A stretch of 64,000 nt of DNA, taken from the NCBI GenBank assembly GCA_023213395.1, contig CM041465.1:233995741-234059740 (forward strand). Direction: 5' to 3'. Shown in pieces: positions 22,251-34,614 of this stretch. Position numbers and translations under genes: made by a program. Under the pieces are notes generated by a model that saw only the letters and a list, made by a program, of their open reading frames with translations, searched no databases and had not been told where the DNA came from. The DNA is from Cycas panzhihuaensis (lineage: Eukaryota; Cycadophyta). The stretch's first letter is position 1. Each line of letters starts with the position of its first letter.

Positions 22251-22640
22251 ACTTTGAAAAACCCCAATTACCATTTTGATATATGGTCATGTATCACTAA
22301 ATTTCATTGATATATCTATTACTCGATAATTAAATCTTTACATAAAACGTAAAACAAGATTTACCTACTCCTTACTTAGTCATTACACCCTTCATTGTGC
22401 AGGAATAATAAAAAACGTCATGGTTCACATTGGCTCATATACCCTTATCTCTGATTTTTATGCCCTATCAATAAGTGGTCTAGATGTAATTCTTGACATA
22501 TAATGGCTCCAGACTCTAGGAACTTATAACACCAATAACTCACCCACGACCCCATTCATTATATTCAAAGATCACATGGGCCACTCACATAAACTTTATA
22601 GGATGCAAGATCCCCCAAACAAAGTAATCTCACCCACCTA
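22251..22640 (+). pseudogene. Gypsy1 aspartic protease remnant
   Basis: It lies between gag and RT. A C-terminal protease block can be read near 22460-22510 (ALSISGLDVILDI-stop-WLQTLG, the place of the family's D-V-I-L-G-M-x-W-L block). The first active-site D-S/T-G is not legible because of frameshifts near 22380-22440. Confidence 0.55.
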
Positions 22641-23560
22641 AATGTGCCAACAACTCAATAGTAACATAGAATACATCATTCATCTCAACCATATCCAGGC
22701 CCCTTCAGGTATTCACCCCGATATCCAACAAGTATTAGACCAATACCAATTTGTATTTGCTTCGTTACTTACCAGCCCCCTACTCGAACAAGGTTGTTAT
22801 TATATTATTGAGTTACAAAATTTACATGACCTGATTAGCCTTCAACCATATAGGAACTCCTATTTCTAAAAATAAATAAATAAATAAATCACAAGGGAAT
22901 TATTGGACATGGGCATCATCTAACGTAGTAAAAACCCATATGCGACACCCATCATTTTAGTTCACAAAAAGGATAGCTTTTTCTGACTTTACGTTGCCTA
23001 TCGTGTGATCAATGAAATCACCATAAAAAATTAGTTCCCCATGCCATGAATCAATGATATGTTAAATGAGATCCATGGTGCTACAATTTTTACCCAACTT
23101 GATTTATAGTCAGGATATTACCAAATCCCTATCTTACTAGATGATCAATATAAAATGGCTTTTCAAACCCACCATGGCCACTTTGAGTTTCAGGTCATGC
23201 CCTTTGGCCTATATAATGCTTTGACTACCTTTTCAGGCCCTCATGAATAAGATATTTTTCCCATACCTATAAAAATTTATCATCATCTTCTTTAATGATA
23301 TTCTTATCTAGAGCCCAAACATGCCTACTCATATCCCACACCTAGAAACAATCCTTTAAATCCTGGCTGAGAATAAATTGTATGCTAAACTCTCTAAATA
23401 TGAGTTTAGGAAATCTGAACTACAATACCTTAGTCATATTATATCCTTTATAGGGGTTTGGTTGGATCCTAATAAAATCTCTTGCATCACTAATTAGCTA
23501 ACCCCAAAAACCCTGACCCAATTGTAGGATTTCATAGGGCTTATAGATTCTATCATCAGT
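22641..23560 (+). pseudogene. Gypsy1 reverse transcriptase
   Basis: The open frame 22642-22869 holds the segment before RT (HPDIQQVLDQYQFVF, then QPYRNSYF). RT follows: a GIIQRSKNPYATPIILVHKKD-like block broken by a stop near 22910-22975, LDL-x-SGYYQI near 23100-23125, [18 protein letters not shown] near 23155-23215, and the catalytic strand IIFFND at 23282-23299. The first Asp of the FFDD pair has changed to Asn, which would abolish polymerase activity. ELQYLSHIIS near 23418-23450 is the end of the thumb. Several stops. Confidence 0.85.
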
Positions 23561-24090
23561 TCATTCAAAATTATGCCACATTAACCATCCCCTTAATCCA
23601 CTTACTTTAGAAGGATTCCTTCTAATGGTCTCCCTCAGACAATGAGACCTTCCTCCATCTAAAGGAGGTCATGGCAACCACCCTAGTTTTAGCCTCTCCT
23701 GACTTTACTCAACCTTTCCAATTAGAATGTGATGCCTCCGGGTTTGGATTGGGTGCAGTCTTAATGCAGGACTTCCACCCCATCATCTTTGAAAGTTGAA
23801 AACTCAAAGATCATAAGTGTAGACTATCTACCTATCAAAAAGAAATGCAGGGCATCCTGTACGGTATTGACAAATGGTGATAATATCTACTTGGTTCTAA
23901 ATTTACTATCCTTACTGATCATCATAGTCTTCGATGCTTACTAGATCAACCAATCCTCTCAAAAGAGTAGGCTAAATGGGTCGACCACCTCTAAGTTTTT
24001 GACTTTATAATCACATATAAAAAGAGGAAAGATAACATTGTGGAAGATGCTCTCTCGATACTACCTTCCCCTACACTTGACGATAACACC
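23561..24090 (+). pseudogene. Gypsy1 RNase H
   Basis: Reads FLHLKEVMATTLVLASPDF near 23650-23706, LECDASGFGLGAVLMQ near 23724-23770 (first catalytic Asp in CDAS), KEMQGILYGIDKW near 23840-23878 (Glu), the TDHHSLRCLLDQ block near 23917-23950 (Asp), and KRKDNIVEDALSI near 24020-24060 (Asp). All four acidic positions are recognisable, so this domain has decayed less than the rest. Stops replace Trp and Gln codons. Confidence 0.85.
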
Positions 24091-25335
24091 TATCACATTG
24101 AGGACCACACCATTTATGTCATTTCTTCCCCACAACCGATGTGGCTACAAGACTTAGCCATGGCTAACCAATCCCAACCAGATTTCTCACATTAGGCTAA
24201 TAAGGTCCACACTCATAAGGATTAGTCTATTCGTAATAATCTTCTCGTATACTAAAATTGTATATTTGTACACCCCTACTTAGCTTTTATTCTATGAATT
24301 TTATCAAAATATCATTCTTCCCCTCTTGGTGATCATTCTGGTTTTGATAAAACTTATCGTTGGATACATTCTGACTTCTTTGGCCAAAAATGAAATCCAC
24401 CATCCTTACCTTTATCTCTAAATGTAACACATGCTAATATAACAAAGCCAATATGAAATCCCAACAAGGCCTCCTTCAACCGTTGCATATCCCACAAGGT
24501 AAATGATAAGATATTGCCATGGACTTTATAATGGGCTTACCACTATCTATCGGATCTGACTCCATTTTAGTAGTCATAGATAGGTTAATGAAATATGCCG
24601 ACTTCTTACCTATCCACACAACCTATAAGGCTCCATGTATCATTGATATTTACCTCTAGATAATATTTCATTTGTATGATTTTCCATCCGCTATCGTTTG
24701 TGACTGCAACCCTAAATTCACTAGTTCCTTCTAGTAGGAGTTATTTCATATATCAAGAACATCATTCGATATGAATTTGGCATACTATCCATAGACTAAT
24801 GGCTAATCTAAGATCCTTAACAAAACTCTAGAGACCTACTTACGTTGCTTTACATCTAACCACCTGTCTAAATAGACATCATAGCTAGTCCTAGCTGAGT
24901 ATTAGTATAACTCCTTACATCATTTAGCTATTGGAATGTCCCCATTTTTTGCTTTCTATGGGTATCCCTCATCGTTCCACCATACCTTGGCTACCAACCT
25001 CTGCACAATAGTTGTACAACAAAAACTACAACATATGAACCAAATTCTCCACACCCTTAAATAAAACATATCCATGGCCTAGAATCGAATGAAATAATTA
25101 GTAGACTGCCACTGCTCTGATTACTTCTTTAATATTGGTGATCTTATATTCCTTCATCTCCAACCTTATAAGCAATAATCCCTTCATCATCATAAAAACC
25201 ACAAACTTAGCCCTCGATATTATGGCCCCTATAAAGTCCTTAAATATATTAGTAAAGTTGCATATGCTCTCAACCTTCCCCCCACCACCAACATCCATAA
25301 TGTTTTTCATATATCCTATCTTTAAAAGTGTCTAA
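24091..25335 (+). pseudogene. Gypsy1 integrase
   Basis: The zinc-binding part is seen near 24305-24430 (SPLGDHSGFDKTYRWIHSDFFGQK, then a C-x-C). The catalytic core follows, with a degenerate DFI-x-GLP start near 24515-24545, a YADFLPIHTTYK-type strand near 24595-24630, and a YHPQTDGQSK-like block degraded near 24785-24815. The C-terminal GPY domain is legible at about 25215-25335: [34 protein letters not shown]. In the family it joins the cDNA to host DNA. It is broken by many stops and frame changes. Confidence 0.8.
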
Positions 25336-25389
25336 GCAAAACCCATATCCCTAAACAAACCTTCTAATTCTAGATGAAGAGCAAACCTT

Positions 25390-25562
25390 GTCTGTACCTC
25401 TAGAATGTACACTTGCTAGCAAACAATAGTATCTCTGGAATTGATCCATTTCAGAATATTTAATACAGTGGATAGGTTGCAACTTGGATGAAGCAACTTA
25501 AGAATCTGATGATTTTATCAAAGAGAAATGGCATCTCACATGCCTCGAGGACTCACATCTCA
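25390..25562 (+). pseudogene. Gypsy1 chromodomain-like C-terminus
   Basis: After the GPY domain a frame reads EYLIQWIG, CNLDEAT, then ESDDFIKEKW, matching the chromodomain core YLIKWKG-x-x-x-x-EATWE-x-x-x-x-x, with a Trp codon turned into a stop in the TWE block. HLRGGDL-like residues end it. In chromoviruses this domain recognises histone marks and directs insertion into heterochromatin. Confidence 0.7.
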
Positions 25563-25574
25563 GGGGAGGAGACT
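25562..25574 (+). other. Gypsy1 polypurine tract
   Basis: AGGGGAGGAGACT directly before the 3' LTR. Confidence 0.75.
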
Positions 25575-25990
25575 TGTTACATAACTCATCTCACTAAGTT
25601 ATATAAAACACTATTATATGGAGAGCTATTGTGAGGTTAAGAGATAAGGTTAATTATGAAACTTCATGCATGAGGCGATAAGCTGGCCAGTGGTATGCAA
25701 GGCTGCTATGTCATCTAATAGAACATAAGGCCACTTAGGCCACTAATAGGATTGCATATAAAAGACCATCTTTTAGCTATATAAGAGTCATAGATTATAA
25801 ATGATGGTTAGCTTGACGTAACTTTTTACAAAGATTGTGTTGTGGTACTCTCTATTTTGGTGATCATTTTTAACTCTTATGTTCTTGTGAGATTCTTTAT
25901 TAATTTGTTTTCCCTATTGGATAGAACAAAGTGGTTGCATTTGTTATTTTTCTGCTATCTCAAGGAGCACTTATGGGAAGATACGTCCCA
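25575..25990 (+). repeat. Gypsy1 3' LTR
   Basis: Starts TGTTACATAACTCATC, ends GTCCCA, 416 bp as in the 5' copy. Followed by TCTCC (25991-25995). Confidence 0.92.
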
Positions 25991-25995
25991 TCTCC
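25991..25995. repeat. Gypsy1 target-site duplication, right copy
   Basis: TCTCC, identical to 19226-19230. Confidence 0.9.
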
Positions 25996-27445
25996 TTTTT
26001 ATTTTAATTCATAACTCACAAAGAGATTAGTCCCAACATAGGGTTAAAGAAACCAAGTCAATCCTTTGTGAGGAAGTGAATGGTAAGGAAGAGTAGATTT
26101 TCAAGTAAGTAAAGTGTCCTAACTCTTTTTTATAGAGTTTTGGAAATTAGTTACTTATCGTTAAAATTCCTTATATGTAGTAAATATACTACTAAAATTT
26201 TGATAAAAAACTTTAAAGTTACATCTTTAAAGTTTCCCTTCTGAAAGTAACGATTTTATTATCTATATTATTGCATGATTGACCAGTGTGCTATATTCTA
26301 AAGTAGGAGAAATTAAAAAAATGAACCTATTACTTTTTAGCTTTGTCACAAGGTACCTATCATATTCTTTATCTTTTACAACCTTTTTTAAAGTTTTGAC
26401 AAACTAGGAAAAGGAAGTAAAAGACAAGGAAAGAGTACTCTCTTATATTGATTGGTTGGTTTATTGTTTAATACTGTCCCCTTGTTTACCCATAAAAGAA
26501 AAAGTAAAAGTTAGGAAATTATTTATTAGGTTTAGAATTAAGAAGTTGTAATTGTATGTTGCTTGCTATTTAGTGAATCTAAGAGATTGAAAATGGAAGT
26601 GAAAGAGTAACAACAAGGATAATCATAAGTGTAATTGAATATCCTAGACTATTTTGTTGCTTGTGTGTTTGATTTACTTTCACTTTTATTCCATTTAAGA
26701 AATAAAAAGTAAAGAAAGAAAAAGAATTACATTTCATTTTTGCATGATTTGAGTGTTTAATTGGATACATATTTGCTCATTATTATTTGAACTCAATTGA
26801 AAATTACATGCTAGATTTACATATAGGCTTGGTTTGATATTGTTTGGTCCCTCTAAGTCAGATTATGTCTCTTGGTTAAGGATTTACTTGATCACTCAGG
26901 ACTTAACATCCTTGATATATAGGCACATTCTCTCATATAAACAAATAATTCTCTTAATTAGGAGCTTTTTATTAATTAGGACATGACACCCCTAATATAT
27001 AAACTACTCATTTTTTTAGATTATTCAATTTCTAAGCATGTTTCAAATGCTAAAGGAAGTTGTTTACCATTTTCCTTTAGGTTGAGAGTGATTTCTTCTT
27101 TATTTCTTCACCTCTAAGTGTAGGAATCTATAAAAGTCAGATATAAGCATCTTTAGGATGTTCATCTTCATGGATGGATTATCATTAGGTGAAAAGAGTC
27201 CCCAATGGCTAATCCCCGATAAGGTTATTAATCTAGGTTATGATCTCTCATAAGTTATCACATTCATCAGTGCCCTTTATTTATAACTATTACAACATAG
27301 ATTGCTCTCATGTAGGTTGAAATAAAGAACTAGGTTAGAATATCATCCTTAGAATGGCTTCTTGGATAGTGATAGGGCAAACTTAGGTCATTTATTTTAG
27401 GGTAAGGGTCCCCAATAGTTCCTTCACTTATTAGAAGGTTGTTTG
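25996..27445. other. Flanking DNA between Gypsy1 and Copia2
   Basis: No ORF with recognisable content. A diverged direct repeat is present near 26900-27000 (AGGACTTAACATCCTTGATATATA and AGGACATGACACCCC-TAATATATA). Otherwise AT-rich intergenic sequence. Confidence 0.4.
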
Positions 27446-27450
27446 TGCTT

Positions 27451-28000
27451 TATTAAACCTTATGTTTACATGTTATGCATATGTATTTTATTCCATGTAT
27501 ATTTGTACTTTATGGGATGACTTATCATGTAAGTGATAAAGTATACACCCACATTCTTTCCTAATGATATAACATTGTCACTAAGGGTCAAATGACCCTC
27601 ATGCACTTTTGCTCACTTAAGAGCCTAAAATGGCACATGTCCTACATGTAAAACATGTAGCTTGGATATTGGATATTTGACACTTGTCAAACATCTAATA
27701 CCTTAGGTCTCTTCTATAACTCTACATATTAAGACCACTTCTTATGTTTCTCATATAGAGTTTGAGTTATATTATTATGCTTATAGTTTTCTAATCAAAT
27801 TGATATTCATTTGGAGATTGGACCAATTCCATCTCCTCCTCATTTTGGTATCATCTTTCTCATACTCTTTAATGTTTAGTCTTTTATCTTATTTACTTGA
27901 GTAAGCTTTCATTATTAAGTGTTGATCTCTTTAATTCTAGAACTAGAGTTGAACAATCTTCTAGCTCTTAGTTTATGTAGGTTAAATACCATCTTCAACA
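27451..28000 (+). repeat. Copia2 5' LTR
   Basis: Ends ATCTTCAACA before the primer-binding site. Contains two small perfect hairpins: CTACATG-TAAAA-CATGTAG at 27642-27660 and TTTGACA-CT-TGTCAAA at 27676-27691. The first is retained in degraded form in the 3' LTR at 34801-34818. Confidence 0.9.
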
Positions 28001-28001
28001 A

Positions 28002-28014
28002 TGGGTATCAAAGC
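28002..28014 (+). other. Copia2 primer-binding site
   Basis: TGGGTATCAAAGC, one base after the LTR; the tRNA-iMet complement with one inserted G. Confidence 0.75.
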
Positions 28015-30560
28015 AGAAGAAGCTTATTTTTCTCTATTCTGATTTCCTCTTTTTTGAGATCTTGTAAGGGTTTACAAACCCTTGGTGATGATATTCATTA
28101 TTTGAAGGTGATATAAGGTTTTTCTCTCCTATTTTGCAGTAGTTCTAGGCATTTTCAAGCCATTTGTAGGTTGGAGGAGATGCAATTTAGATCTAGAAAT
28201 CATTTTTTTAGACTTTTATGAAGGGTTTAGCACTCACTATTATAAAAAAACAGTGATTTTCTCTGATTTTTCTTCAAGAGAAATTATTTTTTGTAGGAAA
28301 AGGAGGCACATTTGAGTTATTTTACTATTTTTTATTGTAAATTAGTCTTATAATTAGCATTTATGATCATCAATTAATTTGCAACACTTATTTCACAATT
28401 TTAGGTAGATTTGTTATCATTTTCTAATGATTTTCTATGATTTTTCTCTAAGAAAAATTTAATTTTTTACCAAAGTAAGATAGATCTCAGGATTTTATAT
28501 GTCTTTTGACTAAAAATCAGTCATTCAATCACTCCATTCAGCTTGCACTTTATTTACAAAGCTCCTTCATTGTTCTGGGCCAATTTTTCTAAAAAACATC
28601 TCTCAAATCTTTAGTGCAGACCTTTTATAATACTCTACTCCTCTTTGGAAGGTGTCTCTACCCTGTGTTGGTCCCATTGGAGCCATACAATAGCCAGATG
28701 CCATCTCAACACTACTGCATAGTTGTATATTCTCTCCACAATCATGCACCCTTTGAAAAGCATGATTACTCATAACTTCTTTTGTGTTACACTATTCGTT
28801 GTGAAACTTTAGAGGAACCTTTGTATTCCCATTGTGACCCCTCGTCTCTATTTTCACGGTGATCTAAGCATCATAGAGGCTATACGATTGAATTGAGTGC
28901 TCATAGAGTCATGCGACCTACCATCCCTCTATTTGACCTATATTTCCTCTATATGCAACAAAATTATATCAACATACTACTTAAAATGATCATGCTTAAT
29001 TGAGAACTCCAGATCTATAGTCACATCTAATATTCGACTAGCCATTCAAGTGATTTTCTCATCTTTTCGATTTATTTTTATGTCGTAGATCCCTCATTTA
29101 AAATTTTTTTAAAATGTTTTTATTTTAACTTTATAAAATAACTTTGGTTTATATGATATAGTATATTCAAAGAATATTCCATTTTAAATAAACTTAAAAG
29201 TTATAAAGTTTTATATTTTCAAAGTGATTTTAATATTTTAATCACTTTTCTTAAGTAAATTCAGCTTTTTTAAATATTTTGAGCTTCATTTAAACACACA
29301 AAAGTATTTGTACTTATGTTTTTGACTCATTAAATGAGCTCTTAAGTCATTTTTATTATTATAAAGGCAAAAAAAAAATCACTTTTTATAAGTGTTCTAT
29401 AAGACTCCTTGTAAGGTGTCCTTCATGCCCTAGTTCTTAATAGGGTCAAATTCACTTTTTTTCTTACTTTTCAAAGTCACTTTAACATAAAAAATTTTAT
29501 ATTTATACTTAGTGACTCATTGAATAACTTTTTCAAGTCATTTTTATCATTGTAAAGGCAAAAAATCACTTTTTTAAGTGTTTTCTTAAAGGCTCCCTAC
29601 GTGGTGACCTAGTGCCCTAGCCCAAAAGGGGCTCAAAAATCATCTTTTTAATAAAAAGATCCCTCATTTTTATGGCTAGTTAGGACTAATTTAAGTCCTA
29701 ACACTTGGTGCATAGTGTCTATATTACAAAGTAAATCTTCTTTTGCCTTCAAGTTGAGCATTTTCTACTAAAAAGAACCAACTCGAAGTATCATCCCAAG
29801 GTAGTTCATCATTCTATTTGGGTACTTAGCACTTTCCTTGATCTTTTGAAAAGTGCTTTCTTCTTAAACACTTAATGTGTTACATGTGATGTACTCAAAT
29901 ATATTACTTAGATATCTTTAGCACTCCTTTTCACTTCATTAAGTGCTTTTTAAAACACTCTAAGTGTTATATTTTTGATGTACTAAATTACTTCTTTTTG
30001 AAGCCATATTTGTAAGCTTTGAAGCATTTATCTTTTAAGTACATCATCCAAGTAAAACTCATTTAAAGTTTATTTCAACATCTTTAAAAAGTGAATCTAA
30101 AAACTAGTAGAAGAGGCCTAAAAAAGGTTCAAATGTTGCCTCTAAAATAACCTTAAGCTTAGTACATTCTCTAGGGGACCAACTAACTGTATAGTCAGTG
30201 CACAATAATTAAGGTTGTTTGAGGAAAAGGAGGTTTGAAAACAGTGCTATTGGCATGGTGAATCCCAAGGAAAGCATGGTATATCCATGTAGATTAACCC
30301 TACCTACCTTATCCTAGATTTGACTTGGTTAACTATTAGATCTCATCTATAGATCAAGGTTAGACCAACTCTTTTGCCTAGTCCTCCACCGCTCATCATT
30401 CCATTTAGATATTAGATCTTCTACTAAGATTAGGTCTATTGGTCTATTAGAAGGTGGAACTTAAGAGACAAAAGCTTTGAGTTTCCAAGTCATCTACTAA
30501 CTTCAATTCTTTACAACTTTAGCATGGCTACTTTAAATATACTCAATGTATGTACCATTA
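28015..30560 (+). other. Copia2 leader, unusually long (2.5 kb)
   Basis: No domain recognised. It holds a diverged tandem duplication near 29320-29640: two blocks each with a TCATTTTTAT-TTAAAGGCAAAAAATCACTTTTTA core and a GTGCCCTAG-like end. A long untranslated leader or an unrecognised insertion are both possible. Confidence 0.4.
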
Positions 30561-31300
30561 AATTAACAGGCTAAGATAGAATAGAAGAGGCAAATACAAA
30601 ACCTCTTAATAATGAATGAATTTTATGGTCATGTTTCTAGTAAAATTCCCCAACCTATACCTATGAAAAATAATGGTATTGTTGTTCATTTACATCTAGT
30701 TTATGTTATTGCTTAGGAGACCAAGGATGAAATTGCCTTAGCATTCTTGTATATAATTATTGATGTTCATGTTGATCAAAATATAGTATGTGATGAAACC
30801 TTTAAGGAAGTTTGGGACACTTTGTCCTCTTTATATGAAAGGCGATATGAAGCTCGTATTTTAATGGTGAAAGTAAAATTATACTCTTTAAAATTTATAA
30901 AGCCTATGCCAATATTTTTTCTTCTAAGGAAATATGTAATGAATTAAATACATTAGGCAAACCAACTTCCAAAGATAAGCTTATAACAGTAATTTTTTGA
31001 GCATTGCTTAAGGATTTTAATGGATTTATATCATTCATTATACGAGATGTATCACTTTTAAGTATATCCTTCAATCAACTTAAAAGTTTGTTACTTCAAG
31101 AGGAGCATATTTATTTATGGAAGATGATGATGATCCATCCACATGAAGAGCATTCATGGCCAAATTAAAGGCCAATCAAGGTCCGAAATCTCCATTTATA
31201 AAATAGTTTAAGAACATAAACATTAGCAAAATCCAATGTCATTTGTCATTATTGTGGCAAGGTTGGTCATATAGCTCCTGATTACAAAAAGAAGCAAGCT
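30561..31300 (+). pseudogene. Copia2 gag
   Basis: The open frame 30747-30947 contains TFKEVWDTLSSLYERR, the Copia gag helix with a central Trp. LLKDFNGFISFI lies near 31002-31040 and LKSLLLQEE near 31080-31105. A zinc knuckle sits at 31244-31285: CHYCGKVGHIAPDY, where the last Cys has become Tyr. The protein would package element RNA. Two or three frame changes and stops inactivate it. Confidence 0.8.
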
Positions 31301-32050
31301 GATCTCTAGTACACATGACAGTAGCAACCATATCAGCATCATTAGAGGTAATAACAGCCTCATCAGTAGTTCTAGCAACAATAGCACTTTCAATAATAGC
31401 AATAGCAATAACCCCATCAACTAAATCATGGTGCATATCGATGAGCTCAATGAGGAAAGGGGGCATTTAGAGGTGGCAATCAACGCCATATATGATTAGG
31501 GGCATCTTAATATATGATTAAGAGTGAAGAACTCTTTTATGACATCAAAAAAGAAAAGGGTCAATCAATGACCTTTGGAAATAATAAATCTCTTTAGATA
31601 TCAGGTATAGGCAAAATTACCTCATTTCATTCACCTTCAAATCCTTCATCCACATTTCCCACTGGAGATGCCTACTTAATCCCTTCTATGGAGAAGAGTA
31701 TGTTATCTATTAGCCAATTAGACAAGCAACATATAAGCATTTTATTCAAGAATGGGAAATGTGTCATTAGTGATAAGTATGATCAGGTTATAGCCATTGG
31801 TCATGAAGATCATGGACTTTATAAAATAGATGCTAATAATAGAACCTTTAATTCTGCTTACTTTATCATACAATCATTATTAAAGATGTAGCTTTGGCAT
31901 CAATGCCTAGGCCGCGTAATCTTAGACAATATCAAGTTGATGATCAATAAAAATATGGTGCATAAGCTTCCAATGCTATATGGTTCAAAATGTCTTTGTC
32001 AAACATGTATAATGGGGACACAACATTAATAGCTTTTTCCTAAAGATAAA
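31301..32050 (+). pseudogene. Copia2 protease and pre-integrase domain
   Basis: After a low-complexity stretch rich in AGCAATA units (31310-31430), a frame reads SMTFGNNKSLQISGIGKI near 31568-31620, the Copia protease strand after the active site. The catalytic D-S/T-G block near 31490 is not readable. The open frame 31688-31891 carries the C-terminal part (MLSISQLDKQHISILFKNGKC). The GAG-pre-integrase domain, LWHQCLGRV to CLCQTCIMG, spans about 31892-32020. Confidence 0.75.
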
Positions 32051-32930
32051 GCATGGCATGCATCTTATTCCTTGCAACTAATTTATTTAGACTCATGTGG
32101 ACCTATGTCCATGACATCTTTTAGAGGGGCCTTATATTACATCTCCTTCATAGATGATTTCTCTCACAAAGTTTGGGTCTACTTCATCAAATAAAAATAT
32201 GAAGCATTCTAGAAGTTCAAAGAATTTAAACTTAAAATGGAGAATAAGTCTAGCCATTTAATCAAAATTCTAAGATTAAATAATAGAGGTGAATTCATTT
32301 CAAAGGAATTCACCTAATTTTGTAAAGATAATGACATTCGAAGATATCTCACCATTCCTCATACTCCTCAACAAAACAAAGTCTTCAAATAGATGAATAG
32401 AACTTTGACAAATAAAACTAAAGCCATGATGCATGCAAGAGGACTAACATGAGCATACTAGATAGAAGTATTCCACACAGTTGCCTATATGGAAAATTAG
32501 AGTTCTACATCAACGGTCACCAACATCATGCTAAAGAATGCTTGGTCTAGCAAAAAGCCTATCGTTAGCTATTTAAGGATATTTGGGTGCACTGCATACA
32601 TGTATATCCCTAATCAACAAAGATCCAAACTAAACAAACATAGTCTAAAATGTATTTTTGTAAGTTATTCCATTCATAGCAAGGCATACAAGTTGTATGA
32701 TCCTATTGGTAAGAAAATGTATCTCTCAAGAGATGTAATCTTTACTGAAGATGAACACAAGGAGTTGGAATCAACATCCATCCAACCTTCTCTCGAAAAA
32801 GGTAAAAAGATTGTTGAGGATTTCCTTCCCTCTCAATCTTCAATACCATATACATCATCTGCACCAGTTTGTCCATCCATATCATTAGAATCATTGTTGA
32901 TCAACCACTCTGACCAAAAGATCTAGAGGT
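32051..32930 (+). pseudogene. Copia2 integrase
   Basis: The core starts LIYLDSCGPM near 32080 (first catalytic Asp; family form H-x-D-x-x-G-P). YYISFIDDFSHKVWVYFI is near 32135-32190, LNNRGEFISKEF near 32276-32312 stands where R-x-DNGGEF with the second Asp is expected (Asp to Asn), and TPQQNKVFK-stop-MNRTL near 32365-32412 is where QQNGVVERKN with the catalytic Glu is expected (lost). The open frame 32528-32926 (132 codons) is the C-terminal region: LRIFGCTAYMYIP, LKCIFVSYS, KAYKLYDPIGKKMYLSRDVIF, then a Ser/Pro-rich linker. Confidence 0.85.
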
Positions 32931-34060
32931 TCAAGTTACATTAATTCAAAAGTTGCTTAAATGGTATACTAAGATTGTTCATGACAACTAGGTCATTAAA
33001 GGAAAATATCCATCAAAATATTGATAACAAACTAATTATGCACTTATGGTTGAAGTGTTATTTGTTGATGAGCCTTCGACTTTTGAGGAGGCATATAAAA
33101 ATAACAATTTGAAGACTATCATGGATGAAGAAATCTATTTTATTAAAAAGAATAGAACTTGGGATTTGGTAGAATTACCTAAATATAAATAGGCAATCCA
33201 TTACAAATGGGTCTACAAGACCAATTTTTACTCTAATGGGACACTTAATCGCTAAAAGGCCTAACTTGTTACAAAAGGCTTCAAACAAAAGGAAGGCATT
33301 GTCTATGAGGAGACTTTTGTACATGTTACTAACATGAACACCATCAAACTCATATTGGCCTTAGTTACTTAATGCAAGTGGCTAGTTTTCCAGATGGATG
33401 TGAACAATACCTTTCTTAATGGTGATCTTCAAGAGGAGGTATATTTGGAGCAACCTCCTAGTTATAAAGTACAAGGCAATGAGCACTTGGTTTGTCAACT
33501 CAAAAAGGCATTATATGGATTGATATAAGCCCCATGAGTATGGTATTCAAAAATTAATGATTATTTCTTGAGACATGGTTTTCATCGATCCACATTAGAT
33601 CCTAACTTATACATCAAAGTTGGAAAAGACCATGCTCTTTTTATTATCTTGTATATGGATGACTTAGTGATCACTGGTAATAATACTAAGATAAATTAGA
33701 TTCTCCAAGGTGATTTGAAGAGAAGTTTTGAGATGATAAATCTTGGACTTCTTTATTATTTTTTAAGCTTTGAGCTATGGCAGCAGCCAGACTATATCTT
33801 CATCTCCTAAACAAAATATTCTTAGGACATTTTATCGTGGTTAAGGATGTATGACTATAAACTAGTGCCTACACCTATGGAGAATGGAACAAAGTTGAAT
33901 CTCAATGAGAAAGATAAACCTACAGATCCCACTCTTTTTTGGCAACTAATTAGTAGCCTAATCTACCTCACCAACATAAGACTAGATATTTTATTTACCA
34001 TTGGGATTTGCTCTAGATACATATATCAACCCAATTAAAAACATTAGAATACAATAAAAT
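32931..34060 (+). pseudogene. Copia2 reverse transcriptase
   Basis: Blocks in order: NRTWDLVELP-like near 33150-33180, HYKWVYKTNF near 33200-33230, VTKGFKQKEGI near 33270-33300, a QMDVNNTFLNGDLQEEVYLEQPP stretch near 33390-33455, KKALYGL near 33505-33525, LDPNLYIKV near 33597-33620. The catalytic motif YMDD is intact at 33652-33663, followed by LVITGNN. The open frame 33847-34038 covers the connection (PTPMENGTKLNL, LISSLIYLTNIRLDILFTIG). Stops at former Gln, Trp and Arg codons make it non-functional. Confidence 0.88.
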
Positions 34061-34605
34061 GTATACTGAAATATATAAAAGGCATATTGCAATATGGCCT
34101 TCAGTATGTACATAATGAGAACTTTATATTGGAAGGGTTCTTAGACTCTGATTAGATAGGATGCCAAGATAGCCATAGATCAACCTTAGGGTATTGCTTT
34201 ACCTTTGATTTAGGAGTCATTTTATGGAGTTGTAAGAAGCAACCTAATGTTACCTTATCCTCCACAAAAGTAGAGTAAAAAGTTGTAGTCAGTGTAGCCT
34301 TTGAGGCTATATAGCTTTGATGGTTTCTTAGAGAGCTTGGACTTGAGCAGGATCACCCCACCAAGCTATATTGTGACAATTAGAGTGTACTCAACTTGAC
34401 TAAGAATCCAATTTTTCATATGTAGACCAAACACATCGAGGTTCGTCGTTATTTCATCAGAGAGCATGTGCAAAATAGTGAAATCAACCTCTACTACAGA
34501 CCTACAGAGTAGCACATAACAAATATCTTTACTAAGCCTCTTGGTAGAGAAAAGTTTGTAAAACTTAGAGAAGGTCTAGGGGTCTGGCTTAGCATTGTAA
34601 ATAGT
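34061..34605 (+). pseudogene. Copia2 RNase H
   Basis: Reads DSDQIGCQDSHRSTLGYCF near 34146-34203, ILWSCKKQPNVTLSSTKVE near 34212-34275 (followed by a stop where AEY is expected), LRELGLEQDHPTKLYCDN near 34330-34380, KHIEVRRYFIREHVQN near 34430-34475, and the C-terminal DIFTKPLG-like block near 34520-34548. Single-base stops only, so this region is close to its ancestral form. Confidence 0.88.
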
Positions 34606-34614
34606 AAGGAGGGG
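34606..34614 (+). other. Copia2 polypurine tract
   Basis: AAGGAGGGG directly before the 3' LTR. Confidence 0.75.

Larger units (their letters stand above)
19231..25990 (+). mobile_element. Gypsy1: chromovirus LTR retrotransposon (6.76 kb)
   Basis: Two LTRs of exactly 416 bp lie inside a perfect 5-bp target duplication (TCTCC). It has a tRNA-iMet-type primer-binding site, the order gag, protease, RT, RNase H, integrase, chromodomain-like C-terminus, and a purine tract before the 3' LTR. RT-RNase H before integrase places it in Ty3/Gypsy; the C-terminal chromodomain-like block makes it a chromovirus. The 5' LTR begins TATTACA where the 3' LTR has TGTTACA, a G-to-A change in the terminal dinucleotide. 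All frames are broken. Confidence 0.95.

Noticed and set aside
31223-31466. Two minus-strand ORFs in Copia2
   Set aside because: They are antisense to the gag zinc knuckle and a simple AGCAATA-like repeat; no independent support.
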